DNA of 64,000 nucleotides, from positions 3,038,001 through 3,102,000 of the forward strand of contig NZ_CP040709.1 of assembly GCF_005952805.1 (NCBI RefSeq), in the 5' to 3' direction. A program made the position numbers and the translations under genes. Position 1 is the first letter of the stretch, and each line of letters opens with the position of its first letter. The notes below the pieces were generated by a model. That model did not search any database and was not told the origin of the DNA. It saw nothing but the letters and a program-made list of their open reading frames with translations. Shown here one piece after another: positions 25,048 through 34,513 of this stretch. The stretch is from Inhella inkyongensis (GTDB lineage Bacteria; Pseudomonadota; Gammaproteobacteria; Burkholderiales; Burkholderiaceae_C).

Positions 25048-25941
25048 TCAGCGCGGCGCCACCAGGCCTTTGATGCGAGCCAGCGCGGCCTGGGCCGCCT
25101 GACGGCCCGCCGCAATGGCCTGGCGCCGCGCACCAAAGTCGCTGCTGCTGACGGCCGACAGATCCGGCCGCAGCACCCAGTCGGCCTCGCGCAACTCCAG
25201 GCTGTTGATGGAACGTCCCATGATGGCCACGGTCTGCATCAGCATGCTGAAGGGGTCGGTCTTGGTCTTGGCATCCGGTGGCGAACTGATGTCGATGGCG
25301 ATCACCACCTCGGCCCCCATCTGACGCGCATAGCGCACCGGCACCGGCGCCACCAGGCCGCCGTCCACATACAGCCGCCCGGCAATGTCCACCGGCTGAA
25401 ACACGGCAGGCACGGCGCTGCTGGCCCGCACCGCCTGGCCCAAATCGCCGCTGCGGAACAGCACGCCTTGGCCATCGGCCAGCTGGGTGGCCACGATGCC
25501 CAGCGGCAGCTTCATCTGCTCGATGGGGCGGCCACCCGTTTGCTGGCGCACATAGCGCGCCAGCGCCTCGCCCTTGATCAGGCCCTTGAGAGGGAAGCTC
25601 CAGTCAGTGATGGCGCCCTCGTCCATGGTCTCGGCCAGCTGCGCCATCTCGGTGCCGGACTTGCCACTGGCATACAGCGCCGCCACCAGGGACCCGGCCG
25701 AAGTGCCGACCACCAGATCGGGCCTGATGCCAGCCTCCTCCAACACCTGGATGACGCCAATGTGCGCAAAACCCCGCGCCGCCCCCCCGCCCAAGGCCAG
25801 GGCCACACGCGGCGGCTTCAGCACCCGGGGCGGCGGCACGGGCGGCGGCTCCACCACAGGCGGCGTCACCGGCTGCGGCGGGGTGAGGGAACAGCCTGCC
25901 AACAGCAGGCTCAGGAACAAGGTCAGGAATGCGGTCTTCAT
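25048..25941 (-). CDS. Patatin-like phospholipase lipoprotein
   Basis: 297 aa. Lipoprotein signal MKTAFLTLFLSLLLAGC, a Pro-rich spacer (about 20-45), then a patatin domain: oxyanion loop LGGGAARGF, nucleophile GTSAGS (about 83) and the Asp of VDGGLV (about 202). Related to the RssA/YlbK group of hydrolases. Lipid anchoring puts it at the inner or outer membrane, in the periplasm. Divergent from ybiB by 33 bp. Confidence 0.9.
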   Translation of the reverse strand: MKTAFLTLFLSLLLAGCSLTPPQPVTPPVVEPPPVPPPRVLKPPRVALALGGGAARGFAHIGVIQVLEEAGIRPDLVVGTSAGSLVAALYASGKSGTEMAQLAETMDEGAITDWSFPLKGLIKGEALARYVRQQTGGRPIEQMKLPLGIVATQLADGQGVLFRSGDLGQAVRASSAVPAVFQPVDIAGRLYVDGGLVAPVPVRYARQMGAEVVIAIDISSPPDAKTKTDPFSMLMQTVAIMGRSINSLELREADWVLRPDLSAVSSSDFGARRQAIAAGRQAAQAALARIKGLVAPR

Positions 25942-25974
25942 CGGGGCCGCATTCTGCGCGGCGACACTGGCGGG

Positions 25975-26910
25975 ATGAACAAGACATGGCCTGTCCAGCA
26001 CTGGATCAAAGAAATCGGGCGCGGCGCGCGCGGAGCGCGCGACTTAGATCGCCTTGCGGCACGCGATTTGTTTGGCGCGTTGCTGGACGGCGAGGTCGAT
26101 GATCTGGCCTTGGGTGCATTGCTGCTGGGCTTGCGGATCAAGGGCGAATCCTGCGCAGAGCTGCTGGGCTTTGCAGAAGCCCTGGCCCTGCGGACCCAGA
26201 CGCTTCAAGTCCCCGCGGGTCCACGCCTGGTCGTGCTGCCCAGCCTGAACGGTGCGCGCAAGCTCTTCAACGCCATGCCCTTGCTGGCCCTGCATCTGGC
26301 CGCCCAGGGGCAGCCCGTGCTGGTCCATGGCCGATTCGACTTCGGCCCAGAGCGCGCCAATACCCTGGCCCTGTTCGAAGCTCTGGGGCACGCCCCCTGC
26401 AGCAGCCTCAGCGAAGCGCAGGCCCGACTGGCGACCCAGCGGCTGGCCGTGCTGCCCACCGCCCTGCTCTGCCCCGGACTGGACCGCCTGATGGCCCTGC
26501 GCACCCGCATGGGCGTGCGCAATTGCGGCCACACCCTGGCCAAATTGCTGGACCCCGCACCCGGACGAAGCCTGCGCGTGATCGCGCTGACCCATGGCGA
26601 GTTCATCGACCGCATTGGCCAAGCCCTGCCCGAGCTGACCGTCGGTGGCGGCGCTGCGCTGCTGATGCAGGGCTGCGAGGGCGAGGCCTACCCCCACCCG
26701 CGCCGACCGGCGGCGTGGGCTGCGGCGCTGGACGGCCGGCCTCAGCCATTGCCTTCGAGCGAGGCCGATCTGGATGCGGCGCTACAAGCCCGTGCCGCCA
26801 CCCAGGCCGAAGAGGTAAGTGCCCTCCGCGAGGCCCTGGAGCAGGGGCCGGCGATGTGGCCGCGCCGCTGGTCCGAATGGGTCGATGAGGTTCGGCAGCT
26901 CGCCAAATAA
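25975..26910 (+). CDS. ybiB: DNA-binding protein YbiB (TrpD2 family)
   Basis: 311 aa. Glycosyltransferase family 3/anthranilate phosphoribosyltransferase fold, N-terminal helical domain (about 1-65) and PRTase-like domain. It lacks the usual TrpD glycine-rich PRPP motif; the region reads LPSLNGARKLFNAMPL, as in YbiB/TrpD2 proteins that bind nucleic acid. Not part of a trp operon here. Confidence 0.85.
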   Translation: MNKTWPVQHWIKEIGRGARGARDLDRLAARDLFGALLDGEVDDLALGALLLGLRIKGESCAELLGFAEALALRTQTLQVPAGPRLVVLPSLNGARKLFNAMPLLALHLAAQGQPVLVHGRFDFGPERANTLALFEALGHAPCSSLSEAQARLATQRLAVLPTALLCPGLDRLMALRTRMGVRNCGHTLAKLLDPAPGRSLRVIALTHGEFIDRIGQALPELTVGGGAALLMQGCEGEAYPHPRRPAAWAAALDGRPQPLPSSEADLDAALQARAATQAEEVSALREALEQGPAMWPRRWSEWVDEVRQLAK

Positions 26911-26924
26911 CTCAATTGAATATA

Positions 26925-26963
26925 GAGACAACGATAAATTCGTTTTGAAACTATCGTTGTCTC
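26925..26963. promoter_or_regulatory. Perfect 12-bp inverted repeat upstream of tauE
   Basis: GAGACAACGATA (26925-26936) pairs with TATCGTTGTCTC (26952-26963) across a 15-bp AT-rich spacer containing TTC...GAA. No T-run follows, so it is not a simple terminator. It lies 18 bp before the TauE start at the head of the sulfur-assimilation genes and is strikingly AT-rich for this genome. Candidate operator for a dimeric regulator. Confidence 0.55.
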
Positions 26964-26981
26964 CCTACAGTCCCGCTCCTC

Positions 26982-27959
26982 ATGAAGATCCGCGACCTCG
27001 ACCTCAGCAGCAACCCGGTGAACGCCGAACACGCGGCCCTGGGTTTGCCCCCTATCGAGAACGCGGTGTCGCACCCCGGCGCCCATCCGCTGCTGCGCTT
27101 CACCATGTGGTCGGTGGCCTTTCTGTTGATGGCACTGACCCTCACCTTGGCGACCCGGCTGTTCAACCAACCCAGCGGCCACACCGGCCTGCAACTCATC
27201 GCCGAGGCCCTGAACAGCCGCGAGTTTTGGTCCGCCGTGGCCGTGGGCCTGCTGGCCCAGACCGTGGATGGCGCGCTGGGCATGGCCTATGGCATTACCT
27301 CGACAAGCTTTCTGCTCGCCAGCGGCAGCAGCCCCGCCGTGGCCAGCGCTGCCGTGCACATTGCCGAGGTCTTCACCACCGGGGTTTCGGGTATCAGCCA
27401 CATCAAGCTGGGCAATGTGAACAAGAACCTGTTCCTGCGCCTGCTGGTGCCGGGCATGTTGGGGGCGGCGGGCGGCGCCTGGGTGTTGTCCAGTGTCGAC
27501 GGCGCAGCACTCAAGCCCTTTGTCGCCGGCTATCTGCTGCTGATGGGGCTCTATGTGTTCAGCAAGATCTTCGGCAAGCTCAAGGCCCAGCGCCGCGCAC
27601 CGCGCCATGTGGCCAAGTTGGGCCTGGCCGGCGGCTTCCTGGATGCCGTGGGCGGTGGCGGATGGGGCCCGATCGTCACCACCACCCTGGTCGGCACCGG
27701 GCAGGATCCGCGCCAAACCATCGGCTCGGTGAATCTGGCCGAGTTCTTCCTCACCTTTGTCAGCGCCGGGGTGTTTGCCCTCCTGATCGGCGATCAAAGC
27801 CCCTGGACCACGGTGGGCGGCCTGGTGATTGGCGGCCTGTTCGCCGCGCCCTTCGCCGCCCTGCTAACCGCTCGCCTTCACACCAAGGCCTTGCTGGCTT
27901 TGGTCGGATCGGTCATCGTGCTGATCAGCAGCTTCAACATCTGGAAGGCCTTGGCCTGA
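26982..27959 (+). CDS. TauE/SafE-family sulfite/anion transporter
   Basis: 325 aa inner-membrane protein with about 8 helices: one near 40-60, then the two TauE half-domains (VGLLAQTVDGALGMAYG and GLAGGFLDAVGGGGWGP, the repeated glycine-rich loops). Position upstream of cysI suggests export of excess sulfite or transport of sulfate-type anions. The cytosolic N terminus of about 35 residues is long. Separated from cysI by repeat copy B (95 bp). Confidence 0.87.
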   Translation: MKIRDLDLSSNPVNAEHAALGLPPIENAVSHPGAHPLLRFTMWSVAFLLMALTLTLATRLFNQPSGHTGLQLIAEALNSREFWSAVAVGLLAQTVDGALGMAYGITSTSFLLASGSSPAVASAAVHIAEVFTTGVSGISHIKLGNVNKNLFLRLLVPGMLGAAGGAWVLSSVDGAALKPFVAGYLLLMGLYVFSKIFGKLKAQRRAPRHVAKLGLAGGFLDAVGGGGWGPIVTTTLVGTGQDPRQTIGSVNLAEFFLTFVSAGVFALLIGDQSPWTTVGGLVIGGLFAAPFAALLTARLHTKALLALVGSVIVLISSFNIWKALA

Positions 27960-27965
27960 ACATGC

Positions 27966-28036
27966 GCCCCCAGTCTCACCTCGTTCGCCACCCCCCGAGT
28001 GGGCCGCAGGCCGCTCGGGGCGGCCCGTCGCTGGCC
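27966..28036 (+). repeat. Dispersed intergenic repeat, copy B
   Basis: Starts GCCCCCAGTCTCACCTCGTT and continues CGCCACCCCCCGAG, as in copy A (3001) and inverted copy C (48892). The second half (GGGCCGCAGGCCGCTCGGGGCGGCCC) differs and is self-complementary. Confidence 0.6.
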
Positions 28037-28054
28037 TAGGGCCTCCCACCCTCC

Positions 28055-29776
28055 ATGTACCAATACACCGAATTCGACCGCCACTTCGTGCGCCAGCGCG
28101 CCGCGCAGTACCGCGACCAGTTGGAGCGCCACCTGAAAGGTCAGCTTTCGGGCGATGACTTCCGTCCGCTGCGCCTGCAAAACGGCTGGTATGTGCAGCG
28201 CCATGCGCCGATGCTGCGCGTGGCCATCCCCTATGGTGAGCTGAGCAGCCCGCAGCTGCGCCAACTGGCCAAGATCGCCCGCGAGTACGACGTCGTGACC
28301 ACCGGCCCCTTCGCCGGCCAGGGCGGCTATGGCCACTTCACCACGCGCCAGAACCTGCAATACAACTGGATCCCACTGGACCGCAGTGCCGAAGTGATGG
28401 AGTTACTGGCCGCCGTGGACATGCACGGCATCCAGACCAGCGGCAACTGCATCCGCAACATCACCAGCGATGTCACGGCTGGCATTGCGCCGGACGAGAT
28501 CGAAGACCCACGCCCCTACTGCGAGATCCTGCGCCAGTGGAGCACCCTGCACCCCGAGTTCGCCCACCTGCCGCGCAAGTTCAAGATCGCGGTCAGTGGC
28601 GCCACCGAGGACCGTGCCGCCATCCTTTGGCATGACATCGGCCTGCAGATCCAGAAAGATGTGTCCGGCGCGGTCGGCTTCCAAGTCTTTGTAGGCGGTG
28701 GCATGGGCCGCACCCCCATCATCGCCACCGAGGTCGCGGCCTTTGTGCCGTGGCAGCAGATCCTGGTTTTCATCGAAGCGATCGTCCGCGTCTACAACCT
28801 GGCCGGCCGGCGCGACAACCTCTACAAGGCGCGCATCAAGATCCTCGTCAAGGCCGAGGGACAGAAGTTCATCGATGCCGTGAACGAGGAGTTCCGTCGC
28901 ATCCTGGCCGACGACCTGGGCGGGCATGAGCAGTTGATCCCCGCCGCCGAACTGGCGCGCGTCAGGGCCTGTTTCGTCGACCCGGCAGCGGTTCAGGCCA
29001 CCCACGACCTGGACCCCGCCACGCTGAGCTCCGATCCCGCCTACCTGCGCTGGCTGGCGCGCAATGTGCAGCCGCATCGCCTGAATGGCTACCGCGCCGT
29101 CACGCTCAGCTTGAAACGCGTGGGCATTGCACCGGGCGACACCAGCGCGGCGGTGATGGACGCCGCCGCCGCCCTGGCCGACGGGTTCAGCCAAGGCGAA
29201 CTGCGCGTCAGCCACCGCCAGAACCTGCTGCTGCCCTGGGTGCGCGTGGCCGATCTGCCCGCGCTGTTCCAGGCTGCGCGCGCCGCCGGCTTCGCCACGC
29301 CCAATGCCGCCCTGCTGACCGACCAGATCGCCTGCCCCGGCGGCGACTACTGTGCGCTGGCCAATGCCCGTTCGCTGCCCTTGGCGGCGGAGATCGCCGA
29401 GCGTTACCAAGACATCGATGAGCTGGACGATCTGGGCGACATCGACCTGCACATCAGCGGCTGCATCAACTCCTGCGGCCACCACCACAGTGGCCACATC
29501 GGCGTGCTGGGCGTGGACAAGGATGGCAGCGAGTGGTACCAGCTGACCCTGGGTGGCAGCGATGGCAGCACGCTCTCCGGTCCCGCCACGCCTGGCAAGG
29601 TGATCGGCCCGAGCTTTGCGGCCGATGAAATTGCCGATGCCATCGAGGCCGTGCTGGCCACCTACAAGACCGAGCGTCAGGCCGGCGAGCGCTTCATCGA
29701 AACCGTCAAGCGCCTGGGCCTGGACCCCTTCAAGACCGCCGCAAATGCGGTGCGCGTCGCCACCGCCAGGGCTTGA
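28055..29776 (+). CDS. cysI: Sulfite reductase hemoprotein (CysI-type, siroheme/[4Fe-4S])
   Basis: 573 aa. Six-electron reduction of sulfite to sulfide. Two ferrite-like half-domains and two siroheme-binding repeats; the cluster ligands are CPGGDYC (C-x5-C, about 428-434) and GCINSCGHH (C-x3-C, about 470). Followed by DUF934, as in most betaproteobacteria. No cysJ flavoprotein is present, so reduced ferredoxin or another donor is likely; the fdxA-FNR pair lies 4.4 kb downstream. Confidence 0.92.
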   Translation: MYQYTEFDRHFVRQRAAQYRDQLERHLKGQLSGDDFRPLRLQNGWYVQRHAPMLRVAIPYGELSSPQLRQLAKIAREYDVVTTGPFAGQGGYGHFTTRQNLQYNWIPLDRSAEVMELLAAVDMHGIQTSGNCIRNITSDVTAGIAPDEIEDPRPYCEILRQWSTLHPEFAHLPRKFKIAVSGATEDRAAILWHDIGLQIQKDVSGAVGFQVFVGGGMGRTPIIATEVAAFVPWQQILVFIEAIVRVYNLAGRRDNLYKARIKILVKAEGQKFIDAVNEEFRRILADDLGGHEQLIPAAELARVRACFVDPAAVQATHDLDPATLSSDPAYLRWLARNVQPHRLNGYRAVTLSLKRVGIAPGDTSAAVMDAAAALADGFSQGELRVSHRQNLLLPWVRVADLPALFQAARAAGFATPNAALLTDQIACPGGDYCALANARSLPLAAEIAERYQDIDELDDLGDIDLHISGCINSCGHHHSGHIGVLGVDKDGSEWYQLTLGGSDGSTLSGPATPGKVIGPSFAADEIADAIEAVLATYKTERQAGERFIETVKRLGLDPFKTAANAVRVATARA

Positions 29777-29781
29777 GCACC

Positions 29782-30264
29782 ATGCGATTCATTGATCCCC
29801 ATCACGACCTCTGGCAACACGCCGTCGGCGAAGACGGCCCCAAGCCCGATCCCGATCCTGCCCCGCACCGCCTGCTGAGCCTGGAGCAATGGCACGCCGT
29901 GCGCCAGCACTGGCCGGCCAGCGTGCCCGTGGCCATTGAGTTCCCCAACGACGCCGACATCAGCGCACTCGCGCCGGACTTGTCGCGCATCGCGCTGGTG
30001 GTGCTGGACTTCCCGAAGTGGACCGACGGCCGCGCCTACAGCCAGGCTCGGCTGCTGCGCGCCCGCCACCGCTATGCCGGCGCCATCCGCGCCCGCGGCG
30101 AGGTGCTGGTGGACATGCTGCAACTGCTGCACCGCACCGGCTTCGACGAGGCCCAGCTGCGCGGCGATCAAGGCCTGGAGGCCGCGCAGCGTGCGTTGGC
30201 TTTCTTTGCCGACGGCTACTACCAGGGTGATGTGCACCAAGCCCAACCGGTGTTTGCGCGATGA
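29782..30264 (+). CDS. DUF934 protein (sulfite reductase-associated)
   Basis: 160 aa, the standard companion of cysI in Burkholderiales. Motifs seen: VPVAIEFPNDADISAL, VLDFPKWTDGRAYSQARLLR and GEVLVDMLQLLHRTGFDE. Its stop overlaps cysH by 4 bp. A TTG at 29773, overlapping the cysI stop, is an alternative start. Role in sulfite reduction is implied only by linkage. Confidence 0.88.
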   Translation: MRFIDPHHDLWQHAVGEDGPKPDPDPAPHRLLSLEQWHAVRQHWPASVPVAIEFPNDADISALAPDLSRIALVVLDFPKWTDGRAYSQARLLRARHRYAGAIRARGEVLVDMLQLLHRTGFDEAQLRGDQGLEAAQRALAFFADGYYQGDVHQAQPVFAR

Positions 30265-31004
30265 GTTTCTCCGCCCTGCCCGGTGCTGCAGCCTCTTCGG
30301 CCATTGCGCTCTACGCCCGCTGGTCGCCCGAACTGGACGCCAAGCTTGAGGCCGCGCTGGAGCGCCTGCGCGAGGCCAGCGTCGCCCATGGCGACGGACT
30401 GGTGCAGAGCAGCAGCCTGGGCGTGGAGGACATGGTCATCACCGACCTGATCGCCCGTCACTCGCTACCCATCGCCATCGCCACCCTGGACACCGGCAAG
30501 CTGCATCCCGAAACCCTGGCACTCATCCCGCGTATTCAAGAGCGCTATGGGCGTGAGATCGCGGTCTTTCAGCCCAGGCAGGAGCAGGTGATCCAGTTCG
30601 TCCGCCGTGAGGGCGAGGAGGCGATGTTCAAAAGCATCGAGCTGCGCAAAGCCTGCTGCAGTGTGCGCAAGCTCGAACCGCTGGCCCGCATGCTCCAGGG
30701 CCGCAGTGCCTGGATCACCGGCCTGCGCCGCGAGCAATCGGGCGCCCGGTCCGACGTGGCGTTTGAGGAAGACGACGGCCAGGGAAGGCGCAAACTCAGT
30801 CCCATCGCCGACTGGACCTGGGCTGAGGTCTGGGCCTATGTTGAACGCTTCAACGTGCCCACCAATCCACTGCACGACCAGTTCATGCCCAGCATCGGCT
30901 GCGAGCCCTGCACACGTGCCATCGCGGTCGGAGAAGATTTCCGCGCGGGGCGCTGGTGGTGGGAGGATTCGAGCAAGGAGTGCGGTCTGCACGTCAAGAA
31001 ATGA
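30261..31004 (+). CDS. cysH: Adenylyl-sulfate (APS) reductase, CysH family
   Basis: 247 aa. Reduces activated sulfate to sulfite with thioredoxin. The paired cysteines KACCSVRK (about 133) and GCEPCTRA (about 216) are the [4Fe-4S] ligands of the APS-using type, and the catalytic Cys is in KECGLHVKK at the C terminus. So the pathway probably goes by APS without a CysC kinase, which agrees with no cysC here. Overlaps cysD by ATGA. Confidence 0.92.
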   Translation: MSFSALPGAAASSAIALYARWSPELDAKLEAALERLREASVAHGDGLVQSSSLGVEDMVITDLIARHSLPIAIATLDTGKLHPETLALIPRIQERYGREIAVFQPRQEQVIQFVRREGEEAMFKSIELRKACCSVRKLEPLARMLQGRSAWITGLRREQSGARSDVAFEEDDGQGRRKLSPIADWTWAEVWAYVERFNVPTNPLHDQFMPSIGCEPCTRAIAVGEDFRAGRWWWEDSSKECGLHVKK

Positions 31005-31966
31005 ATGCCGCTGTGAAACCCGAACACCTGATTCATCCCGTCGACAACGCCCACCTGGACGCGCTGGAAGAAGAGGCCATCTTCATCCTGCGCGAGGTGG
31101 CCGCCAGCTTCGAGCGCCCGGCCCTGCTGTTTTCCGGCGGCAAGGACAGCTGCGTGGTGCTGCGTCTGGCCGAGAAGGCCTTCAAGCTCAAGGACAAGGC
31201 CCACCCCAGCGGCTTCAAAGGCAGCCTGCCCTTCCCGCTGGTGCACATCGACACCGGTCACAACTTTCCCGAGGTGATCGAGTTCCGCGACCGCCGCGTG
31301 GCCGAGATGGGCGAACGTTTGGTCGTCGGGCATCTCGAGGACAGCATCGCCAAGGGCACGATCCGCCTGGCCCACCCGCTGGAGAGCCGCAACGGCCACC
31401 AGACCGTGACCCTGCTGGAGACCATCGAGGAGTACCGTTTCGACGCACTGATTGGTGGGGCCCGCCGCGACGAAGAGAAGGCTCGCGCCAAGGAACGCAT
31501 CTTCAGCCACCGCGACAGTTTTGGTCAGTGGCAGCCCAAGGAACAGCGCCCTGAACTCTGGCAGCTCTACAACACCCGCCTGCGTCCGGGCGAGCATTTC
31601 CGCTGCTTCCCCATCAGCAACTGGACCGAGCTGGATGTGTGGCTCTACATCGCCCGCGAGAACATCCCCCTGCCCGGCATGTACTACGCGCATGAACGCC
31701 AGGTCATGCGCCGCAAGGGCCTGCTGGTGCCGCTGACCGAGGTGACGCCGCCCGAAGCCGGTGAGACTGTGGAGACCGTGCAGGTGCGCTTCCGCACCGT
31801 GGGGGACATGACCTGCACCTGCCCGGTGGAGAGCCCCGCCGCGAATGCGGCCGAGGTGGTGAACGAAACCCTGACCGTGACGGTGAGCGAACGTGGCGCC
31901 ACGCGCATGGACGACCGCACCTCCGAAGCCTCGATGGAGAAGCGCAAGAAAGAGGGCTACTTTTGA
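31001..31966 (+). CDS. cysD: Sulfate adenylyltransferase subunit 2
   Basis: 321 aa. With CysN makes APS from ATP and sulfate. PP-loop motif LLFSGGKDSCVVLRL (about 42-56), GGARRDEEKARAKER and the C-terminal TEASMEKRKKEGYF-type end (here TSEASMEKRKKEGYF). Start ATG overlaps the cysH TGA. Followed by a 130-bp gap with a GC-rich repeat before cysN. Confidence 0.94.
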   Translation: MNAAVKPEHLIHPVDNAHLDALEEEAIFILREVAASFERPALLFSGGKDSCVVLRLAEKAFKLKDKAHPSGFKGSLPFPLVHIDTGHNFPEVIEFRDRRVAEMGERLVVGHLEDSIAKGTIRLAHPLESRNGHQTVTLLETIEEYRFDALIGGARRDEEKARAKERIFSHRDSFGQWQPKEQRPELWQLYNTRLRPGEHFRCFPISNWTELDVWLYIARENIPLPGMYYAHERQVMRRKGLLVPLTEVTPPEAGETVETVQVRFRTVGDMTCTCPVESPAANAAEVVNETLTVTVSERGATRMDDRTSEASMEKRKKEGYF

Positions 31967-32048
31967 CCCCCCCGAAGCGCCTCCGGCGCCTCCCCCCAGG
32001 GGGCGCCGCCAGTGGCCCGGCAAAGCCGGTTCCACAGCGGCTGCTTGA
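31967..32048 (+). repeat. GC-rich intergenic palindromic block between cysD and cysN
   Basis: Contains CCCCCGAAGCGCCTCCGGCGCCTCCCCCCAGGGGGCGCC-type inverted segments. It resembles a second class of intergenic palindrome common in this order and is not closely matched by copies A-C. It may act as an mRNA hairpin between the two cistrons. Confidence 0.4.
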
Positions 32049-32098
32049 TCGGCGGCGCTCGGCCAAGGTCGAGCACTGCACCCAGGTTCAGGACTGAT

Positions 32099-33388
32099 AT
32101 GCAAGCTTTGAGATTTTTGACGGCCGGCTCGGTCGACGACGGAAAGTCCACCCTGATCGGCCGTCTGCTGTTCGACAGCCAGGCCATCCTGGCCGACCAG
32201 CTCGATGTGTTGGAGCGCCGCGCGGCTGGCAAGCCGGTGGACCTCTCGCTGCTGACCGACGGCCTGGAGGCCGAGCGCGAGCAGGGCATCACCATCGATG
32301 TGGCCTACCGCTACTTCGCCACCAAGACGCGCAAATTCATCATTGCCGACGCCCCCGGCCATGAGCAGTACACCCGCAATATGGTCACGGCCGCGGCCGG
32401 CAGCGATGCTGCGGTCGTGCTGGTCGACATCACCAAACTCGACCTGAGCCAGACCTCGGTCGGTCTGCTGCCGCAGACTCGGCGCCATTCGCTGCTGGCC
32501 CAGTTGCTGCGCGTGCCCTCGCTGGTGTTCGCCATCAACAAGATCGATGCCCTGGAGCGCCCAGGCGAAGGCTTTGCCAAGGTCAAGGCCGCGCTCGAGT
32601 CCTTTGCCCAGGCGGCCGGCCTCGAGGTGGCGGCCATCGTGCCGGTCAGCGCGCTGCGCGGTGACAACGTCACCCAACCGCTGGACGCCCCCTGGTGGCA
32701 GGGCCCCTCGCTCTTGCAGGTGTTGGAAGGCCTGCCCTGCGTGCAGGAGCGCAGCGATGCACCGCTCTCGCTGCCGATCCAGTATGTGCAAAAGGACGCC
32801 TTTCAGAGCGAAGGCGCGGGCTTCCAACCGCGAGTGCTCTGGGGCCGCATCGCCCACGGGGCTGTGCAGGTGGGCGACGAGATCGAAGTGCTGCCCAGCC
32901 GCCAGAAGGCCGTGGTGGCCGGCTTGCGGCGCGCGGCCGAGGACGTGCAACGTGGCCAAGCGGGCGAGTCGGTCGGCGTGATCCTGGATCGGCAATTGGA
33001 TGTGAGCCGTGGCGACTGGCTTGCCCATCCCGGCAAAGCCGTGCTGCAGAACCGCTTCCCGGCCACCCTGGCCTGGTTGGACACCGAACCCGCCAAGCCG
33101 GGCCGCAAGTATTGGGTGCGCCACGGCAACCGCTGGGTCCAGGCTCGCATCGCAGCCATTGACTCGGTGCTGGACATCCACAGCCTGCAGCCGCAGGCCG
33201 CCCTGGAGTTGCAGGTCAACACCATCGGCCGGGTGCAGATGGAAGTGCAACACGAGTTGCCGGTCGAGCCCTTTGAGTTCAACCGCGTGGGCGGCGCCCT
33301 GATCGTGGTGGACCCCGCCAGCCACCGCACCAGCGGCGCTCTGCTGGTGGATCTGCCGCCCGCTCCGCCAGCCGAGGAAGACTGGTGA
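32099..33388 (+). CDS. cysN: Sulfate adenylyltransferase subunit 1 (GTPase)
   Basis: 429 aa. EF-Tu-like GTPase that drives APS formation. G1 SVDDGKSTLIGRLL (about 13-26), G2 REQGITIDVAY, G3 DAPGHEQY and G4 NKID are all intact. No CysC kinase domain is fused at the C terminus (it ends [10 protein letters not shown]). Stop overlaps the cobA GTG start (GTGA). Confidence 0.93.
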   Translation: MQALRFLTAGSVDDGKSTLIGRLLFDSQAILADQLDVLERRAAGKPVDLSLLTDGLEAEREQGITIDVAYRYFATKTRKFIIADAPGHEQYTRNMVTAAAGSDAAVVLVDITKLDLSQTSVGLLPQTRRHSLLAQLLRVPSLVFAINKIDALERPGEGFAKVKAALESFAQAAGLEVAAIVPVSALRGDNVTQPLDAPWWQGPSLLQVLEGLPCVQERSDAPLSLPIQYVQKDAFQSEGAGFQPRVLWGRIAHGAVQVGDEIEVLPSRQKAVVAGLRRAAEDVQRGQAGESVGVILDRQLDVSRGDWLAHPGKAVLQNRFPATLAWLDTEPAKPGRKYWVRHGNRWVQARIAAIDSVLDIHSLQPQAALELQVNTIGRVQMEVQHELPVEPFEFNRVGGALIVVDPASHRTSGALLVDLPPAPPAEEDW

Positions 33389-34149
33389 ACGCCCGCGTCT
33401 GCTTCGTCAGCGCCGGCCCCGGCAGCGTCGACCTGATCACCCTGCGTGGGGTTCAGCGTCTGGCGCAGGCCGAGGTGGTGCTGTTCGATGCCCTGACGGA
33501 CCCCGGACTGCGCGCTTTTGCGCCGCAGGCGCGCTGGCTCGATGTGGGCAAGCGCGGCTTTGCCCTTGCCGCCAAGCAGGCCGAAATCAACGCGCTGCTG
33601 GTGCACGAAGCCCAACACGCCAGCGCCCTGGTGGTGCGCCTCAAGGGCGGTGATGCCTCGGTGTTCGGCCGCCTGGAAGAAGAGTTGATCGCGCTGGCCG
33701 AGGCCGGCATTGAGAGCGAAGTGGTGCCTGGCGTGACCGCCGCGCTGGCGGCCGCAGCTGAAACGCAACGCCCGCTGACGCGTCGCGGCAGCGGGCGCTC
33801 GGTAGCAGTGAGCACCGCTGTCACCCAGGACCGCCGTCTGCTGGGAAGCCGCCATGCAGTGGACACCGAAGTCTTCTACATGGCCGGCCAGCAGTTGCCC
33901 GGCCTGACAGAACGCCTGCTGCAAGCCGGCTGGCCGCCAGACACCCCGACCCTGGCGGTCTCGCGCGCCGGCTGCGCCGACGCACTCAGCAGTTCCCACG
34001 CCCTGCAAGACCTGGCCAGCGCCGCCGCCCTGCACCATGGCCGCCCCACGGTGATCACGGTCGGCGTCGGGGCTCAAGCTGTGGCAAAGCCGGCACAAGA
34101 CTGCGCTACGTCAAAGCCCCACTCCAGGAAAACCCCCGCCCCCACCTAA
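33385..34149 (+). CDS. cobA: Uroporphyrinogen-III C-methyltransferase
   Basis: 254 aa. Transfers two methyl groups from SAM to uroporphyrinogen III to give precorrin-2, the siroheme precursor needed by CysI. Motifs: [16 protein letters not shown] (about 6-21), [14 protein letters not shown] (about 82-95) and [15 protein letters not shown]. Single-domain form, without CysG oxidase/chelatase. GTG start coupled to cysN. The C-terminal tail (after about 230) is not conserved-looking. Confidence 0.9.
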   Translation: MNARVCFVSAGPGSVDLITLRGVQRLAQAEVVLFDALTDPGLRAFAPQARWLDVGKRGFALAAKQAEINALLVHEAQHASALVVRLKGGDASVFGRLEEELIALAEAGIESEVVPGVTAALAAAAETQRPLTRRGSGRSVAVSTAVTQDRRLLGSRHAVDTEVFYMAGQQLPGLTERLLQAGWPPDTPTLAVSRAGCADALSSSHALQDLASAAALHHGRPTVITVGVGAQAVAKPAQDCATSKPHSRKTPAPT

Positions 34150-34174
34150 AATCCCGCGTTTTGCTCCAAACGCG
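34147..34174 (+). promoter_or_regulatory. -10-like box and inverted repeat upstream of fdxA
   Basis: TAAAAT (34147-34152) followed at once by a perfect inverted repeat CGCGTTT-TGCTCC-AAACGCG (34155-34174), 16 nt before the fdxA ATG. This could be a start-site-proximal operator or 5' hairpin. Confidence 0.4.
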
Positions 34175-34189
34175 AAGCGCGACCCGACC

Positions 34190-34513
34190 ATGACCCACGT
34201 TGTTACCGAAGCCTGCATCCGCTGCAAGTACACCGACTGTGTGGACGTCTGTCCCGTGGACTGCTTCCGCGAAGGACCGAACTTCCTCACCATCGATCCC
34301 GATGAGTGCATCGACTGCGCCGTCTGCATCCCCGAGTGCCCGGTGAATGCCATCGTGCCCGAGGAGGATGTGCCAGGCGACCAGCAGCACATGATCAAGC
34401 TGAATGCCGACTTGGCCAAGAAATGGCCGTCGATCACCAAGCGCAAGGCCCCGCTGCCGGATGCGGATGACTGGAAAGACAAGACCGGGAAGCTCCCCGA
34501 GCTGATCAAGTAA
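34190..34513 (+). CDS. fdxA: Seven-iron ferredoxin FdxA
   Basis: 107 aa. Two cluster motifs: [17 protein letters not shown] (3Fe-4S plus 4Fe-4S ligands) and [15 protein letters not shown], followed by the usual C-terminal extension. Low-potential electron carrier. Its stop overlaps the reductase start by 1 bp (34513), so the pair is cotranscribed and a functional couple is likely. Confidence 0.94.
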   Translation: MTHVVTEACIRCKYTDCVDVCPVDCFREGPNFLTIDPDECIDCAVCIPECPVNAIVPEEDVPGDQQHMIKLNADLAKKWPSITKRKAPLPDADDWKDKTGKLPELIK

